Positions 23,668 through 34,703 of a stretch of DNA of 64,000 bases are shown here, piece after piece. Within the stretch, counting starts at the first letter, position 1. The number at the start of each line of letters is the position of its first letter. The position numbers and the translations under genes are program-made. The notes beneath the pieces were generated by a model that was not told the origin of the DNA, made no database searches, and saw only the letters and a program-made list of their open reading frames with translations. The DNA is taken from assembly GCA_963457665.1 (NCBI GenBank), contig OY735207.1, positions 60,613,344 to 60,677,343 of the forward strand, given 5' to 3'. The stretch comes from Thysanoteuthis rhombus (lineage: Eukaryota; Mollusca; Cephalopoda; Oegopsida; Thysanoteuthidae).

Positions 23668-23709
<42 letters not shown>
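23646..23709. repeat. (GATA)n microsatellite
   Basis: GATA/TAGA tetranucleotide array with a few interruptions. Confidence 0.9.
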
Positions 23710-23999
23710 CTGTTTTGCCCCTATACATGCCTGCATGTCCTATTTAGGTGAAAACATGAAGATAAGTGCCCATGTCAGTAATAAAACAAAATCATCCGTT
23801 TTAAGCGAGCGGCTCATATCTGCAAAGTCAGCATCTAAAAAGGAAAAGAAATGTCATAACAAAGCCGAAGTGATTGCTTTTGCACACGGCTGTTGAAAAA
23901 AAAACAAGTTGTAAAACCAGATAAAATCGCGAAAAATATATTTCTCGTTCGCGAAAAAACACAATAGAAAGAACAGAAAAATGCAAATAGAAAGTAAAA

Positions 24000-24330
24000 G
24001 GTGAAGTGTCTTGTTTCTCAAGAGAGAGCCCCCAATGGAGTATGAACAGCCCGATCCTGGTTGCAAGCGTTGATTTAGTGATTCTTGCAACTCTTCACAC
24101 AAACAAGTTTTATGACCAACCTTTAGACAGGATGCTGGCCCAACAAATGTATACCTCCACTGTAAGCACACAGCTTAGAGTCTTCTCAATTAGCTTCTGA
24201 ATGCGCGGAGCAATTCGTCCTAATGAATGGTTTTCTACACTCATCAGTTGTACCTGGAATTGAACCAAGGGCATTTTATGTGTAAAGCAGAAACACTAAC
24301 CATTACCCTATCTGTGTGGACTCAGCAGCA
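24000..24330 (-). mobile_element. tRNA(Val)-like SINE (S4)
   Basis: Minus strand: TAGGGTAATGGTTAGTGT (A box), CTTTACACA in the anticodon-loop position (TAC, valine), then TTGGTTCAATTCCAGG (B box and T loop) at tRNA-like spacing. Beyond it a non-tRNA body continues to about 24000, containing TTGCAAGAATCACT and CTCCATTGGGGGCTC. The head is close to a tRNA-Val, but the 3' half runs into SINE body rather than closing an acceptor stem. Pol III promoter boxes look usable. The 105-codon minus ORF at 23854-24171 lies in the body and is not a gene. Confidence 0.6.
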
Positions 24331-24751
24331 AGTATGCACTCATTGATATTAATATGATGGCCCCTGTTAAGGTTGCCATTGCAGACAACAGTCATCTACT
24401 GCTACAACTACCTGGGCAGGTGAGATAGTCATAGAAACGTGGGTAACCCCTGTTCTCACATTCCCACCCAGGTCACAAAGGGTGTGCTTTAAGGAGAACT
24501 ATGGCGCCATTGCCCTCGACAGACAAACGTTTTTTGTCAATATTAAATAACTGGATTCTTTCTGGGCAGACATTGTATATTTAACATATTAATAATTGCA
24601 TAAGTTCCCGTGAGACGTTTCTCTCTTATCGAAATTTGCTCCGGTTCTCAGCTTTGTTTAAGAAAAACTGATAAGTGCGTACGTACATTTTTAGAATGGT
24701 TTTATTAGAAAACATCAACCAAAACTGTCAACATGGGCTTTTTTTTTTCTG
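24331..24751. other. No gene recognised
   Basis: 24355-24530 is a GC-richer patch of unknown origin next to the SINE. Confidence 0.4.
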
Positions 24752-25107
24752 TTTTTAAGTTTGTCTGGCTGACTGGCTGGCTAGTTATGTGTTGCGCGTA
24801 CGGGCCACACCAATGGTTCTAGAGGGCTGAAAATTCAAACATCTTCTCCCTATTATGTCTTAAGGAAAATTCTTTTTGTGGAGGGTTCAGTTTACGATGT
24901 GAGTTTATGCTAAATTAGTTCCCTCTCTGCCGCTTGTTTTGAGAAATCGGAAACTTTTTTAGTCATCACCGACCAACAAAAGGCAAGAGAAGTAATTAAT
25001 TCGTTGATCACCCTCTTTACCAATGTTTTAATTGATCATTCCCAACACATAATACTACCAAAGGATCGTTACGTGACAGTTTCTATTGAGCGATCAACTA
25101 GACTTGT
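24752..25107 (+). repeat. Family D repeat, copy 2 (most complete + copy)
   Basis: Runs from TTGTCTGGCTGACTGG to TTGAGCGATCAACTAGAC. Contains CACACCAATGG, GGCTGAAAATTCAAAC, GTTGATCACCCTC and TTAATTGATCA in the family order. Its two ends carry the short inverted motif GTCTGG/CTAGAC-CCAGAC. Confidence 0.65.
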
Positions 25108-25638
25108 ACTCAGCGTTTAAAATGATTGAATGTCATGAATTGATAGAAGATCTGGGAGCCACCTGGAATCATTTTGCAACAGGATTGCCTTTTGAAAAAG
25201 AGGAAGAAAAAGACAGAAATTTAAATTCCAACGATACGATTAATTATTATCAATTAGCTGGACCCGTGGAATTTCCACGGGTGTTGATAACTAAGATATC
25301 ATCATTACTCTTCTTGCATATATATTTCTGCAATTAAAGAATATAATTTTGTTAAGATAATTTATTGCCCGTGGAATTACATTCGATAGATAATAAATTA
25401 CTTCAACAAATCATATACCATGTTGATAAAGTGAATGTCGTATCTATATCCACTACAATAACATACATAAGCGAATGGAACAAATATATCTGTTGATATT
25501 ATCATTATTGATTGCTTTCCCTATCTATCTTTAATACTGTGGTCTGCTGCTACTAAAACAATTTTTCAGGCTTGAGTCCTTTTTACTCCCATTCTAGCAA
25601 AAGCACTTTTCCCCATTCTTAGCCCCATTTATAACTTT

Positions 25639-25639
<1 letters not shown>
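25108..25639. other. No gene recognised
   Basis: The 83-codon ORF 25086-25337 starts inside the repeat and has no domain. Two inverted GTGGAATT/CACGGG motifs near 25265-25370 are too short to interpret. Confidence 0.4.

Positions 25640-25725
<86 letters not shown>
25640..25725. repeat. (GA)n microsatellite
   Basis: About 43 GA units, the longest pure GA array in the window. Confidence 0.95.
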
Positions 25726-25728
<3 letters not shown>

Positions 25729-26427
25729 GAAAGATACCAAAGGAATTTGACTTTCATTGGTGTAAGGTACTATGCTCTAGGCCTTGTGGACAGCAATTGA
25801 CCCCTTTCATTCTTTACTCATTTTACACGGTGAAACATCAAAAGGAGAAAGGAGTGATAAGGCTCACATTAGAACATATAAATCAGAATTATTCATGAAT
25901 AGATTTTATTGACGTGAGAAGATATAATAGAAGAAAGGAATGATAACCAGAAAACTCAACAACCATACACACAAATGTTCTCTGACGTATCGCAATAATG
26001 TTCAGTTCAAAAATTGAGACCAACTTGAAATTTTTGTGAAAAGTGAAGTGTATGTGGTATGGGGGAGGAGCTACTAAGTCTTTCCGTTAATTGGAGCTTA
26101 TAGGAAAGAATACATGTTTTGTGTAAGTGTTGTCGCGTGACAAAAGAGAGTGAAGTTTGAGAAGACGTCAAAGATGCTGAACGTTGTGGAGACCCAGACA
26201 CGTCGTCTCTTTATCGATGGAGACTATTTCTACGATTATTCTGGCGTTGAGTCATCCATCATTTGATTGATTTTCGAGAACATTTTTCGCTGATTCTTGC
26301 CCAAGTATTGAGCACTTTATTGGGATCGACCTCACTATTCACGAACGGATCTGCAAGACTGTTTTGCCAACTATTACTCCACAACTAAGTACCGCTATCT
26401 ATCTGTCTAGTTCCTTTTCTGATTGCT
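25726..26427. other. No gene recognised
   Basis: Nothing supportable. Confidence 0.5.
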
Positions 26428-26465
26428 CTCTTCTTCTTCTTCTTCTTCTTCTTCTTCTTCTTCTT

Positions 26466-26496
<31 letters not shown>

Positions 26497-26537
26497 TCAT
26501 TATTATTATAATAATAATTATTATTATTATTATTATA
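26428..26537. repeat. (CTT)n-(ATT)n microsatellite
   Basis: CTT array passing into an ATT array, the same combination as at 59878-59993. Confidence 0.95.
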
Positions 26538-26589
26538 TCCATGAAAATGTTTACGTATCGATGGACTCTAAGGAGCTTATTAGTTTAAA

Positions 26590-26700
26590 AAAATTTATTT
26601 TAATCATTCAAGTATCCTAATTTTTTTGAAGACTCAACTCAACTCAAGCTGTTATAAAGGATGATTGGACATAAATTCTTCTTTGTTATGCCATAATTGG
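26590..26700 (+). repeat. Dispersed repeat family E, copy 3
   Basis: CTAATTTTTTTGAAGACTC and CAACTCAAGCTGTTAT match 1-150 and the complement of 10380-10500. Confidence 0.45.
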
Positions 26701-26782
26701 AAGGTAAATTTACCAATGAAATGCATTAGGGCAAACAGGGAAAGGCTTACACAATATGGTTAATAATTATGTTGTTGTCGCA

Positions 26783-26823
<41 letters not shown>

Positions 26824-26869
26824 CATCATTATTATTATTATCATCATTACTATTATTATTATTATTATT
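26783..26869. repeat. (ATT)n microsatellite
   Basis: ATT array with a few ATC units. No Dong sequence could be recognised on either side. Confidence 0.9.
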
Positions 26870-26989
26870 GTACCTCCGACTAACGGACCCCAACTTTCTC
26901 ATTCAAACATTTTTAATCTGCAAGGTTAAATTCTTTGATATCAACGCCAAAGGATGGTTTAAATAAAAAAAAAAGCTATGTCGCAGTCT

Positions 26990-27610
26990 GGAATAAGGGA
27001 AACGGAAAGGATAGGTGGATCTCATATTATTTTATTAGCCGGGTTGGATAGCTTTCGAGCTGGGGCATAAGTAGCGTAGGTTTGATAAGGGAGGCGTTAT
27101 AAGAGTGATGGTTGAGTAGAAGAAGTCTGGGTTTAAATTGAGTTAAAAGTAGACGTGTTTTCCTTTCACAGGGCGTGATCCAGACCTTGGCTGGAATATT
27201 CTCAGGCTGGTGTACTGTAGGGTCACACCTCTGAAGGAGTGGCTGACTTTTACAGTCAGAGCACATCAGCTCCTGTTTTAGTGCCTTGGATCTGTGCTTC
27301 AAGTTGAAGTTAGTCACACTGTTTTGAGATTCTGTGCATAAAGTTGCAGATAATAGTACGGTCTTAAATCTCCTTCGAAGGGATGGTAGAACTGTATAGC
27401 TGGCTCAAGCATCTACCATCTTCGGAATATTTAAATCTGTGCTTTAAACACAGGTCAGGCCTATTGTCGCAATATTCCCACAATAGGTGGGAGACCTCCT
27501 TAGCTAGCTTAGGCATCTGCCAAGCGAAGGGCACTCCTGTAAAACCGACGACCTTAGTCCTAGTTGTGCCACTGCAGTGGACCATTGGATAGGAATCTGT
27601 GGAAAACCCT
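26990..27610 (-). other. Two consecutive open stretches of unknown nature
   Basis: Minus-strand frames 27027-27317 (96 codons) and 27364-27585 (73 codons) follow each other. The sequence is less AT-rich than its surroundings. Residues such as MCSDCKSQPLLQRC and HLLWEYCDNRPDLCL do not match a family I recognise. No splice sites link them convincingly. A hairpin CCTATTGT/ACAATAGG lies at ~27459-27487. Could be an old transposon or an unknown repeat. Confidence 0.25.
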
Positions 27611-27620
27611 ATTTAAAAAT

Positions 27621-27621
<1 letters not shown>

Positions 27622-27674
<53 letters not shown>
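27622..27674. repeat. (AT)n microsatellite
   Basis: Pure AT run. Confidence 0.95.
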
Positions 27675-27677
<3 letters not shown>

Positions 27678-28589
27678 TTTTCCTTCCCTCGGCCTAGAGA
27701 CTCTTTCTCTCTTTCTTTTCCAAATAAACAAATGATAGTAAAAAGATCTTACCCAGAGGAGCCGTGGCCACACAGTATTTTACTCATTCAATGACTACAT
27801 ATCCAATTGAATGCATTGAGATATTTTTACAAGCGGCAAACTAATCGTTTCTGTAAGGCTTCAATCTCTCGTAGAAATAACATTGACACTTGGAAGCCAT
27901 AAGCCTCCACTGGGCGACCTCGCAGCGCTGGCGTGATAATACCACACGATTTTTTAGGATACCAAGAGGCAAGTTCTCTTCCTGAAAACCCCTGGAATTT
28001 GAATAAATATTTCAGAAACCCAAAGCTTGCTTGCCTTTGCCTACTTCACTCACATTACTGCCATGGTATAATCCCTGAAAAATAATTATCGAAATTCTTA
28101 TTGAACGCAACTTTCGTTTCCCGGGTGGTGAGTGTTATTTTCTGATTTTTATGTGTAAGATATATAGAAAACAGTTATTATTATTATTATTTATTATTTT
28201 GTGGACTGAATAGTGATTGTTCATCTGCCATTATCTTATATGTTTATGTCCTTAAATATGTTCAATCGGAAATACGTAGATTTCAAATTATCACCGTCTT
28301 GGTGACAAAAACAAAGTTTGAAGAGAATAATTGACATTTTCTATACTTTTCAGACATGGTCAATAGGAGAATAACACTTATTAAACAAACAAAAGTGAAA
28401 AAAAAAACAAGTGAAAAAAAGTTGCACAGTGTTATTTATCTGATCTTCCGAGTAGTTTTCTAATTTCCGATCGAGAATATTCAATACTACTTCTGTCTCA
28501 TTAAAGTTGTTATATTTGCATATAATAATGCTATTTGAAACTCTATTTAAGATTATCCTTTCTTGTTTCATGGAGGATGGTTGACTTGG
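27675..28589. other. No gene recognised
   Basis: AT-rich; nothing supportable. Confidence 0.5.
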
Positions 28590-28805
28590 CCTAGACATTG
28601 AAACGGCTACCTTATCGGTTGCAGGTTTGATTCCTGCAGCAGCCCCATTTCTCTTCAATCGTCTATTCTATTTACGCTGTCTAGGCCGAGTTGCCTATGG
28701 TACGTGTAACAACGGGAGGTTATTTGAAATGGAGTTTTAAATAATATAACACATTTATAAATATGCTGTCGAAACATGCATCCATTCCTTGATAATATAA
28801 TTGCT
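28590..28805 (+). mobile_element. tRNA-derived SINE (S5), copy 1
   Basis: A worn A box is followed by CTTATCGGTTGCAGG and GGTTTGATTCCTGCAGCAG (strong B box), then the body TCTATTCTATTTACGCTGTC, a block with TTATTTGAAATGGA and a tail AATATAACACATTTATAAAT. The same head, body and tail occur at 28905-29135, 55590-55775 and inverted at 51690-51805 and 55365-55535. Confidence 0.6.
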
Positions 28806-28904
28806 TGCATTAGAAACAACAATGCAGACATGGACAGTAAATGAACGAGGTGAGAAGAGTGGGGATAAAGCAGTCATCTGTGTCTCCACCTTTCCGTAGG
28901 ATTG

Positions 28905-29135
28905 TTTGGCTCAATCGTTTGGTGCAACGTTACGTTGAGGTAACCACCTCATCGGCTGCAGGTTATATCTTTGCAGCTGCTCTATTTTTCCTTTATTGTC
29001 TATTGCATTCATGCTATCCAGGCCGATTGAGCAATTCCCTGAGTAACAAAAGGAGATCATTTTAAATAGACTTTCAAATGATATAATGTATTCATAAATA
29101 TTCTGTTAGATTACATAGCCATTTCTTAGTTATAC
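28905..29135 (+). mobile_element. tRNA-derived SINE (S5), copy 2
   Basis: Collinear with 28590-28805: CTCATCGGCTGCAGGTTA at the B box (mutated to TTATATC), TCTATTGCATTCATGCTATC in the body, CATTTTAAATAGACTTTC and AATGTATTCATAAATATTCT in the tail. Same orientation, ~100 bp after copy 1. Confidence 0.6.
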
Positions 29136-30410
29136 AGAGTAATACGTGAACAATGTAACGGCTGTTATTGGCGAGAGGTAGTAGTAATAGTGTTTAAACC
29201 AAACGGAACGGGAAGATCTGTCTGTCGTGTACCCAGGGAAGTAATTTTATGCCAACTCCAAATTTCGACAGAACCATCTGATTTCCAAATCTTGGCTGAT
29301 ACAGAGATACGTCCACCTACCAATTTCAAGGAAGTGCCGGGGCAGACATTCATTGCATCTGGAAGTGTTATTATATAACTCTACATCCACAGCTTGTTTT
29401 TTTCTTGATATCTACAAGATGTGAGAGTCGCCTGATGAAGACTGGAGAGTTGACGAGCTAAAATGCTGAGTAAAAAGCAACAAACAAAGGAATCCTAAAG
29501 ACACACAGATGCCAGCACCAGATGTGACATGTACGAGAGGTGATACGCGTTGCTCTTTCAGAATAAGATCCGGCGACATTCAAGAACACAACTGACACCC
29601 GAGGTAGGCCGGAGAGTATACGCCTAAGCGTGTCGAAAAATGAATACCTCACAATATTTTGGTATTTAGCTGGTTGAGGTTTAATCAACTAGTTTATTCT
29701 GGTGACTTGAAAGAATGGAAGAACGGAATTTCATGAGGAAAGGAAAGAAGCTCTGTGTTCGGTTCAGTTGAGAACAGGGGTGTCCGCTGCCACTTTCTCA
29801 GGAGGGGGGGGGCTTATATTCAAGGTGATATGGGGAAAAAGTAGATTTGAAATTTATCCTAATGGCAACCTTGTTATACCAATAGACATTCTGCCCACCA
29901 TTTGTAATGTAAGCTAGTACTAACCACTGAATGATACAAATGTCAGATTTTGCACTTGACCATTGATGAAGGTGCATGACCTGAGCCAAATTAAAAAAAA
30001 AATTACATGGGATCATCAAGTTGGGATTACATAAAACGATTGCACTGCACCGTTATCCTTTATTGATTGTAAGTTTCGAACTTTCACTTCTTTTTGCCCC
30101 CTCCCTCCACACCAGCAGACGTCGATAGGTGAGAATTAACTTAGGAATGAATGGTTAACGCATGGCCTCTTCAAAATCGCAAAGGCTGCATTTCGTGTAT
30201 GGAAAACCTCTCTCCATATCCAATGTCCATCTTTAGAAATAGACGAAGAAGCCTTCAGAACATAAAAAAGAATTAGCATTACAGAGAGACATCGATATGT
30301 ATAGATTAGTGGAGAATGAAATCAAACAGGGTTGAAGGTAATGGTAAAATGTGTTTTGCGCAAATCTTACTAATAGGAATGGTGGGCCTGTCCGCTTTTT
30401 AAATACTATC
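29136..30410. other. No gene recognised
   Basis: Open frames 29165-29353 (-) and 29190-29378 (+) overlap antisense and match nothing known. CTGATGA occurs at ~29432 but without a GAAA box. Confidence 0.4.
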
Positions 30411-30777
30411 TTGCCCATAAATGAGTACACACTGCCAGTTTTCTCTTTATAGCAAAATAATTTTCTTCTGAATCAAACATAGGATTTTATTTTTTTCTTG
30501 TGGAACATTACTCAATCAAAACGGACATTACCAGGTATTAGACTTTACAGCATTGAATCCTTGTGGCCGAAATGAACATGGAACCATCCAAAAATGATTA
30601 CACCCACAAAAACTATTAGCAACAGAGTTTTGATGCTGTAGGGTATGGTTATATTATGATAACACGCATTTCGATAGTGTAATATTCCACTAAGAATAAT
30701 AAAAGCCGGCGTTTTTTGTTCGAATGAAAAATTAATTTCTTCTTTAAAAGTTGTGGGTTGTACTCATTTATGGGCAA
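30411..30777. mobile_element. Fold-back / long-TIR non-autonomous element
   Basis: Left arm 30411-30510 (TTGCCCATAAATGAGTAC ... TGGAACATTAC) is mirrored by the right arm 30678-30777 (GTAATATTCCAC ... TACTCATTTATGGGCAA). The two arms are ~100 bp each around a ~165-bp centre. No ORF. Related to 501-795. Lies 120 bp upstream of the CUB-gene exon, within its intron or 5' flank. Confidence 0.65.
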
Positions 30778-30895
30778 CAGTATATTTGCATAATATTCGT
30801 TTCTAGTGAGTGTTTAATTGTATGTTATTTTGAAATATGCTAATCAACCTTAAGCAGAGTGATGATAATTAACTAATCCTTTTCTTTTTTAACAG

Positions 30896-31066
30896 ATGAC
30901 CACGACACGAAACCCGTCGTATTTCGGCCGCCTCCACTAACGTCAGACAATATAAGTCCTGGGTGCTGGAACTTCACTTATGGAAACCGGAATCTCATGG
31001 AATTCTACAGTCCAAACTATCCGAACAACTACACCAAGAATTCCGACTGCATCCAGTATTTGGAGG
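30896..31066 (+). CDS. Internal exon of a CUB-domain protein
   Basis: A 171-bp exon between a good acceptor (TTTTCTTTTTTAACAG) and a donor (GAGG/GTAAGC). It is open in one frame starting and ending in phase 1, the symmetric phase usual for extracellular-domain exons. It encodes 56 full codons: a polar/proline linker (KPVVFRPPPL), then PGCWNFTYGN, EFYSPNYPNNY and NSDCIQYLE. This is the first half of a CUB domain: Cys1, the SPNYPNNY signature and Cys2. It also holds N-glycosylation sequons (NFT, NYT). CUB domains act in secreted or membrane proteins in protein-protein binding. NETO-, tolloid- or cubilin-like genes are all possible and I cannot choose. Its frame continues exactly into the microexon at 31949-31977. 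No stop, frameshift or repeat homology is seen. Confidence 0.82.
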
Positions 31067-31319
31067 GTAAGCTTTAGCGTTCATGTATTGCTCGAAACTG
31101 GATAAATAACCGAAAGCATTGAAGTTCCATTAGAATTTTCGATTTGAATGTTGTACATGTGTGTGTAGAAGGAAAAAAGTAATGTTGGTAACAAACATTT
31201 GCGCTTAGCTGTTCCTTGTAATCTCCCAACAGACACACAAGCTTTGTTAGACTCTTAATCTTTGGTTGATTTTATTTTTCTACCGTAACAAGAAGAACGA
31301 CAAGGACATCCGTTACTAA

Positions 31320-31430
31320 AATTAGGGGTGTAAAACGATAGGTAAAATTCTCATCTCCTACCGTGATTTGAACTCAACCAACTAATTGATTGACAGTAGG
31401 CTGTCATACTGACCGAGATAAATTGACAAG
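31320..31430 (-). mobile_element. tRNA-derived SINE (S6), copy 1
   Basis: Minus strand: TCGGTCAGTATGACAG (A-box-like), then GTCAATCAATTAGTTGG and GAGTTCAAATCACGG (B-box-like). Homologous to 40815-40990. Confidence 0.55.
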
Positions 31431-31699
31431 TCTCACGCATCAAAAATACTACTTTCTTAAAAAAAGTTTCGATAAACTAAATAAAGAAGTTGAATTTTTG
31501 AATTGACTATTATTATTAAGTGGGTAAAATTTGAGGAAAAAGTGAAAAAAAAAAAAAAAAGAAAAGCCAAACGTTTCAGTAATGGTTCTAAGGTATAATA
31601 ATTTTTCATTAGTATTAGCCGTAACCGGTTTCGCACATGTCTTTAGAAAGCTAAAATAAAAAGTTTGGCTTCCCTTTTTCATTTCTTAATTATAATACA

Positions 31700-31701
<2 letters not shown>

Positions 31702-31737
<36 letters not shown>
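31702..31737. repeat. (AT)n microsatellite (intronic)
   Basis: Pure AT run. Confidence 0.95.
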
Positions 31738-31741
<4 letters not shown>

Positions 31742-31948
31742 AACTCCTAATTTAGGGGGGCAATTAAAGCCTGTTGAAAATCATAATTATTTCGTTTCAT
31801 TTTAATTGATATATCCTTTCTTATCCTCATATATTCTGACAAATAAAAACAATGCTCTTTCAACAAATATATATTTTGGTTGGAATTATCTTTGTTCAAG
31901 TAATATTAAAAAACTGACGATATTCAATTCATTGTATTTTTTCTTCAG

Positions 31949-31977
31949 GCATTAATGCTTTCAAAATTGTTTTGAAG
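31949..31977 (+). CDS. 29-nt microexon of the CUB gene
   Basis: Lies between a pyrimidine-rich acceptor (TTTTTTCTTCAG) and a donor (GAAG/GTATAC). Two nucleotides complete the split codon left by the previous exon (G+GC, Gly), then nine codons encode INAFKIVLK and the exon ends in phase 0. Joined to the upstream exon the protein reads CIQYLE-G-INAFKIVLK. This is what the CUB fold needs after Cys2: an alternating hydrophobic strand, as in the family pattern I-x-L-x-F. The exact phase fit and the right residues make chance unlikely, although the exon is short. The next exon (with Cys3 and the acidic calcium-binding residues) was not found downstream, so a long intron is likely. Confidence 0.65.
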
Positions 31978-33410
31978 GTATACAATATATGGAAAATTTT
32001 CAGTTTTGTTTTATCATATCCATTACATCGTATCTCATCGGGAGTTTAATGTGTGACGTTCGAATTTTATTTCGTTTTTCTTTGCAGAACGCACCATTAA
32101 CATTTTCCAATTTGTTTAACATTTGAATTTTGACTGAAAAATTTATTCAACATATCGTTGAAAATCAGTTTTGTTTTATCATGTCCATTATATCATATTG
32201 TTTTGTGAAGTTTTTACTCGATAAAACAGTTATTTGCTTTTTATTGATTAACACATGAGTACAAACACACACAAGTGCATTGAAGAACAATCACTGGTAG
32301 CCAGCAAGACCAGCTACATGGGCGTTCACTGGGGCGGGGGGGTGTTATAAATCTTGTCTTATTAGCCATTACTTGTACTGTAAGTTCAGTTCTAGTTGTA
32401 ACCTTGTGCCAGACTAAATTAAACTTGGTAAATAACAGAGTAAAATGCTCTAGAGCGATGGTCAGTAAGTTATAGACCAACTTACTTAATCTCTATACTT
32501 TTTAATTTTCAGAAAATTTAAATAGCTCTATCGGTTTTGAAATAAATTTTATCTCAAATTTGAAATTGTGTTCAAAAATAGAAACATTGGTTACGCTTTG
32601 CACAATGCATGTAGACCTAATCCATTTTCTAAATCCACATATATAAAATGCATTTCTTCAGTAATCAGATTTTGATCCTAAGCAGCTTTTACAAGTACTC
32701 TGATCCTTGATAGAAGGGCCAATCTATATGTAAATAATCCCCACATTTTTTGATAGGTTACTACGTCAGTATACTTATGAACCTCCAAATAATTTTCGTG
32801 AATGCAGAAACTGCCCAACGATTCATAGTATCTTCGAATCCAGATGCAAAGATTCCCCGGATGTTTTCGAAGTCTTAACCACCATAATGCCTGATTCTGA
32901 TATTTGAGCGTCTTTAAATGCTCTTTGGGATAATAAGATGGCTGATAAGAAATTGATGGCAGAGCAAGTAATTAAGCTTCGTATCGCCATTCAATCTTTG
33001 CTGTTCATCTGCGGGCGGAGATAACGGTGTTTTCGGCGTCAGGAACCGTAACAGCGATCAGCCCTCTCCTTCCGACAGGGAGAAGATAAAGACAAGTGAT
33101 GGCAGATTGTAAAGAAAATAAGGTTGGGTGGGATGCATACTCTGGAGATGCTCCTTGGAAGACGAATCAACGTGAGAGTTAAGAAAAGGAAACATGTATA
33201 TTCACGAAATAAATCCAAGTTATAAAATTGAAATAATAAGATAATTCTCCGCTTGTCAAAATCTTTCTTATCAGGATCAGCTTGATATAACTTCTAAGAA
33301 CCTTAATCGAGATCAGATACACTACAATGATTAATTACTTGTATGAAAAATAAAAATAAGTGTCTCTAGCATTGAGAATTTTCGAGATAAGCCCGTGTTT
33401 GGTTCTATTC
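31978..33410 (+). other. Presumed intron; contains an internal duplication
   Basis: ATCATATCCATTACATC at ~32012 and ATCATGTCCATTATATC at ~32178, with the preceding CAGTTTTGTTTT, are a direct duplication ~165 bp apart. An acceptor-like TTTTTCTTTGCAG ends at 32088, but the following frame soon stops. No further exon recognised. Confidence 0.45.
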
Positions 33411-33755
33411 CAGTGGTTTCAAAACTTTGAAAACTCAAGGACCCCTTCTATAAAAGAAATTCTGGCGGACCTTAATGTCTATCATTTGATTTTTAAACTG
33501 TAAACAATGAACTATCTACAAAAGAAAAAAATTTAAGCTTTAAAACTCAAATATATTCGATGACATTTATTTGAATTCTCATATTTAGCCCAGGTCTGTG
33601 TAAATGATATTTTTTTTTGACAATTGTGTGATGGATGGAATTATTTCTCTGCCCCCAAATTTGTAATGTCAGGTTTCGAGAAACCATTACTGCTGACCCC
33701 CGAGAATTATATGTCAGACTCCAGGGGTCAACGGACTCCAATTTCGGGACCATTG
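33411..33755. mobile_element. hAT-like non-autonomous DNA transposon
   Basis: Left end CAGTGGTTTCAAAAC and right end, read inward, CAATGGTCCCGAAATT. Both resemble the CAGTGGTTCTCAAAC terminus common in hAT elements. Inside the left end is CTCAAGGACCCCTT and inside the right end its rough complement, GGGGTCAACGGACTCC. The 8-bp flanks do not match clearly. No ORF. Confidence 0.5.
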
Positions 33756-34133
33756 CCCTCATCTGTCTTCGAATGTTTTCCTTGCCCCTGACAATTAACT
33801 TTTCCCATGTTTTCCAATGTATTGCTATAGTAAAAGAGTTTGCATATAGTGAAATACTTTCCTATGTATTTCCATTAAAATCATTTACGACGCATTTCTA
33901 TAGCAATATCAATTACTTTGCTATGCTTTGCTCTTTTAAATTCAACAACAATGTATTCCTGCAATGAAGCATACCGTCAATGATGACTTATCCATTCGTT
34001 ACTTATGACATTTACGAAGCACAACCTAGTGTGGCCTAAGGTTACAACCGTGAGGCACTCAAGGGGAAGAAGAAGAAGGAAAAAAAGGAGTGAAAAAGTA
34101 TAATAGGAGGAGGAGGAGGAGGAGGAGAAAAGG
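33756..34133. other. No gene recognised
   Basis: 34060-34130 is purine-rich with a (GGA)n run. Confidence 0.5.
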
Positions 34134-34457
34134 CTGAAACATGGAACTTCACCAAAAGATTGACACTCAGACTCAAATCCATGCAACGTGCACAACAGAT
34201 AAGAATCACTGAGAGATCACATAACAGCACAGGAGTCAGAGATATGATAGAATCTATTAGAAATTTCAAATAACAATGGGCTGGTCATGTTGCAAGAATG
34301 TCAGAAAACTGTGTGACATCACGACCCACAACGTGGATATGCAGAGGTCAGATGCGAAACTATGACAGGCAGAAAATAAGATGATATGGCGAATTTTGGA
34401 CAAGGTTCAAGTCCAACGACGGACGTTAAATATCCGGTGATAATGATGATGATGATT
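34134..34457 (+). pseudogene. RTE-type LINE, 3' fragment
   Basis: Translation in shifting frames gives WNFTKRLTLRLKSMQRAQ, IESIRNFK, QWAGHVARMSENC, SRPTTW, then the 3' end (GTCCAACGACGGACGTTAAA) and a tail of ATGATGATG. This is the C-terminal ~90 residues of RTE plus the TGA-type tail; about ten central codons of the alignment are lost. Confidence 0.8.
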
Positions 34458-34654
34458 TTCATGAAAAAACAAAACAAGACATACCTGTACGTATTTGCAT
34501 CCGAGATTAATTGTGGGTGACACTCTACGTGTGTGTTGTTTACATCCTTCCGGCTTCAAACCCCATGGGTCGCTATAAGAACACAAGTAGTGACTGAAAC
34601 ATCTGGAATTTGTACTCGTGGGGGCAAGAGGGAACAGATGATGACCCGCCCATC

Positions 34655-34696
<42 letters not shown>

Positions 34697-34703
34697 TAGA
34701 CAG
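34655..34703. repeat. (GA)n-(CAGA)n microsatellite
   Basis: GA run passing into CAGA units. Confidence 0.95.

Larger units (their letters stand above)
31067..31948 (+). other. Intron of the CUB gene (882 bp)
   Basis: Donor GTAAGC at 31067, acceptor CATTGTATTTTTTCTTCAG ending at 31948. Holds a SINE fragment (31320-31430) and an (AT)n array. Confidence 0.65.

Noticed and set aside
23646..23709. GATA array as a CRISPR-like or regulatory array
   Set aside because: Simple tetranucleotide microsatellite without spacers.
24236..24262. CTGATGAGTGTAGAAAA on the minus strand as a hammerhead core
   Set aside because: It lies within the body of the S4 SINE and the gap between boxes (GTGTA) is too short for stem II.
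29425..29465. CTGATGA motif as a hammerhead ribozyme
   Set aside because: No GAAA box or pairing arms follow; kept out of the hammerhead list.
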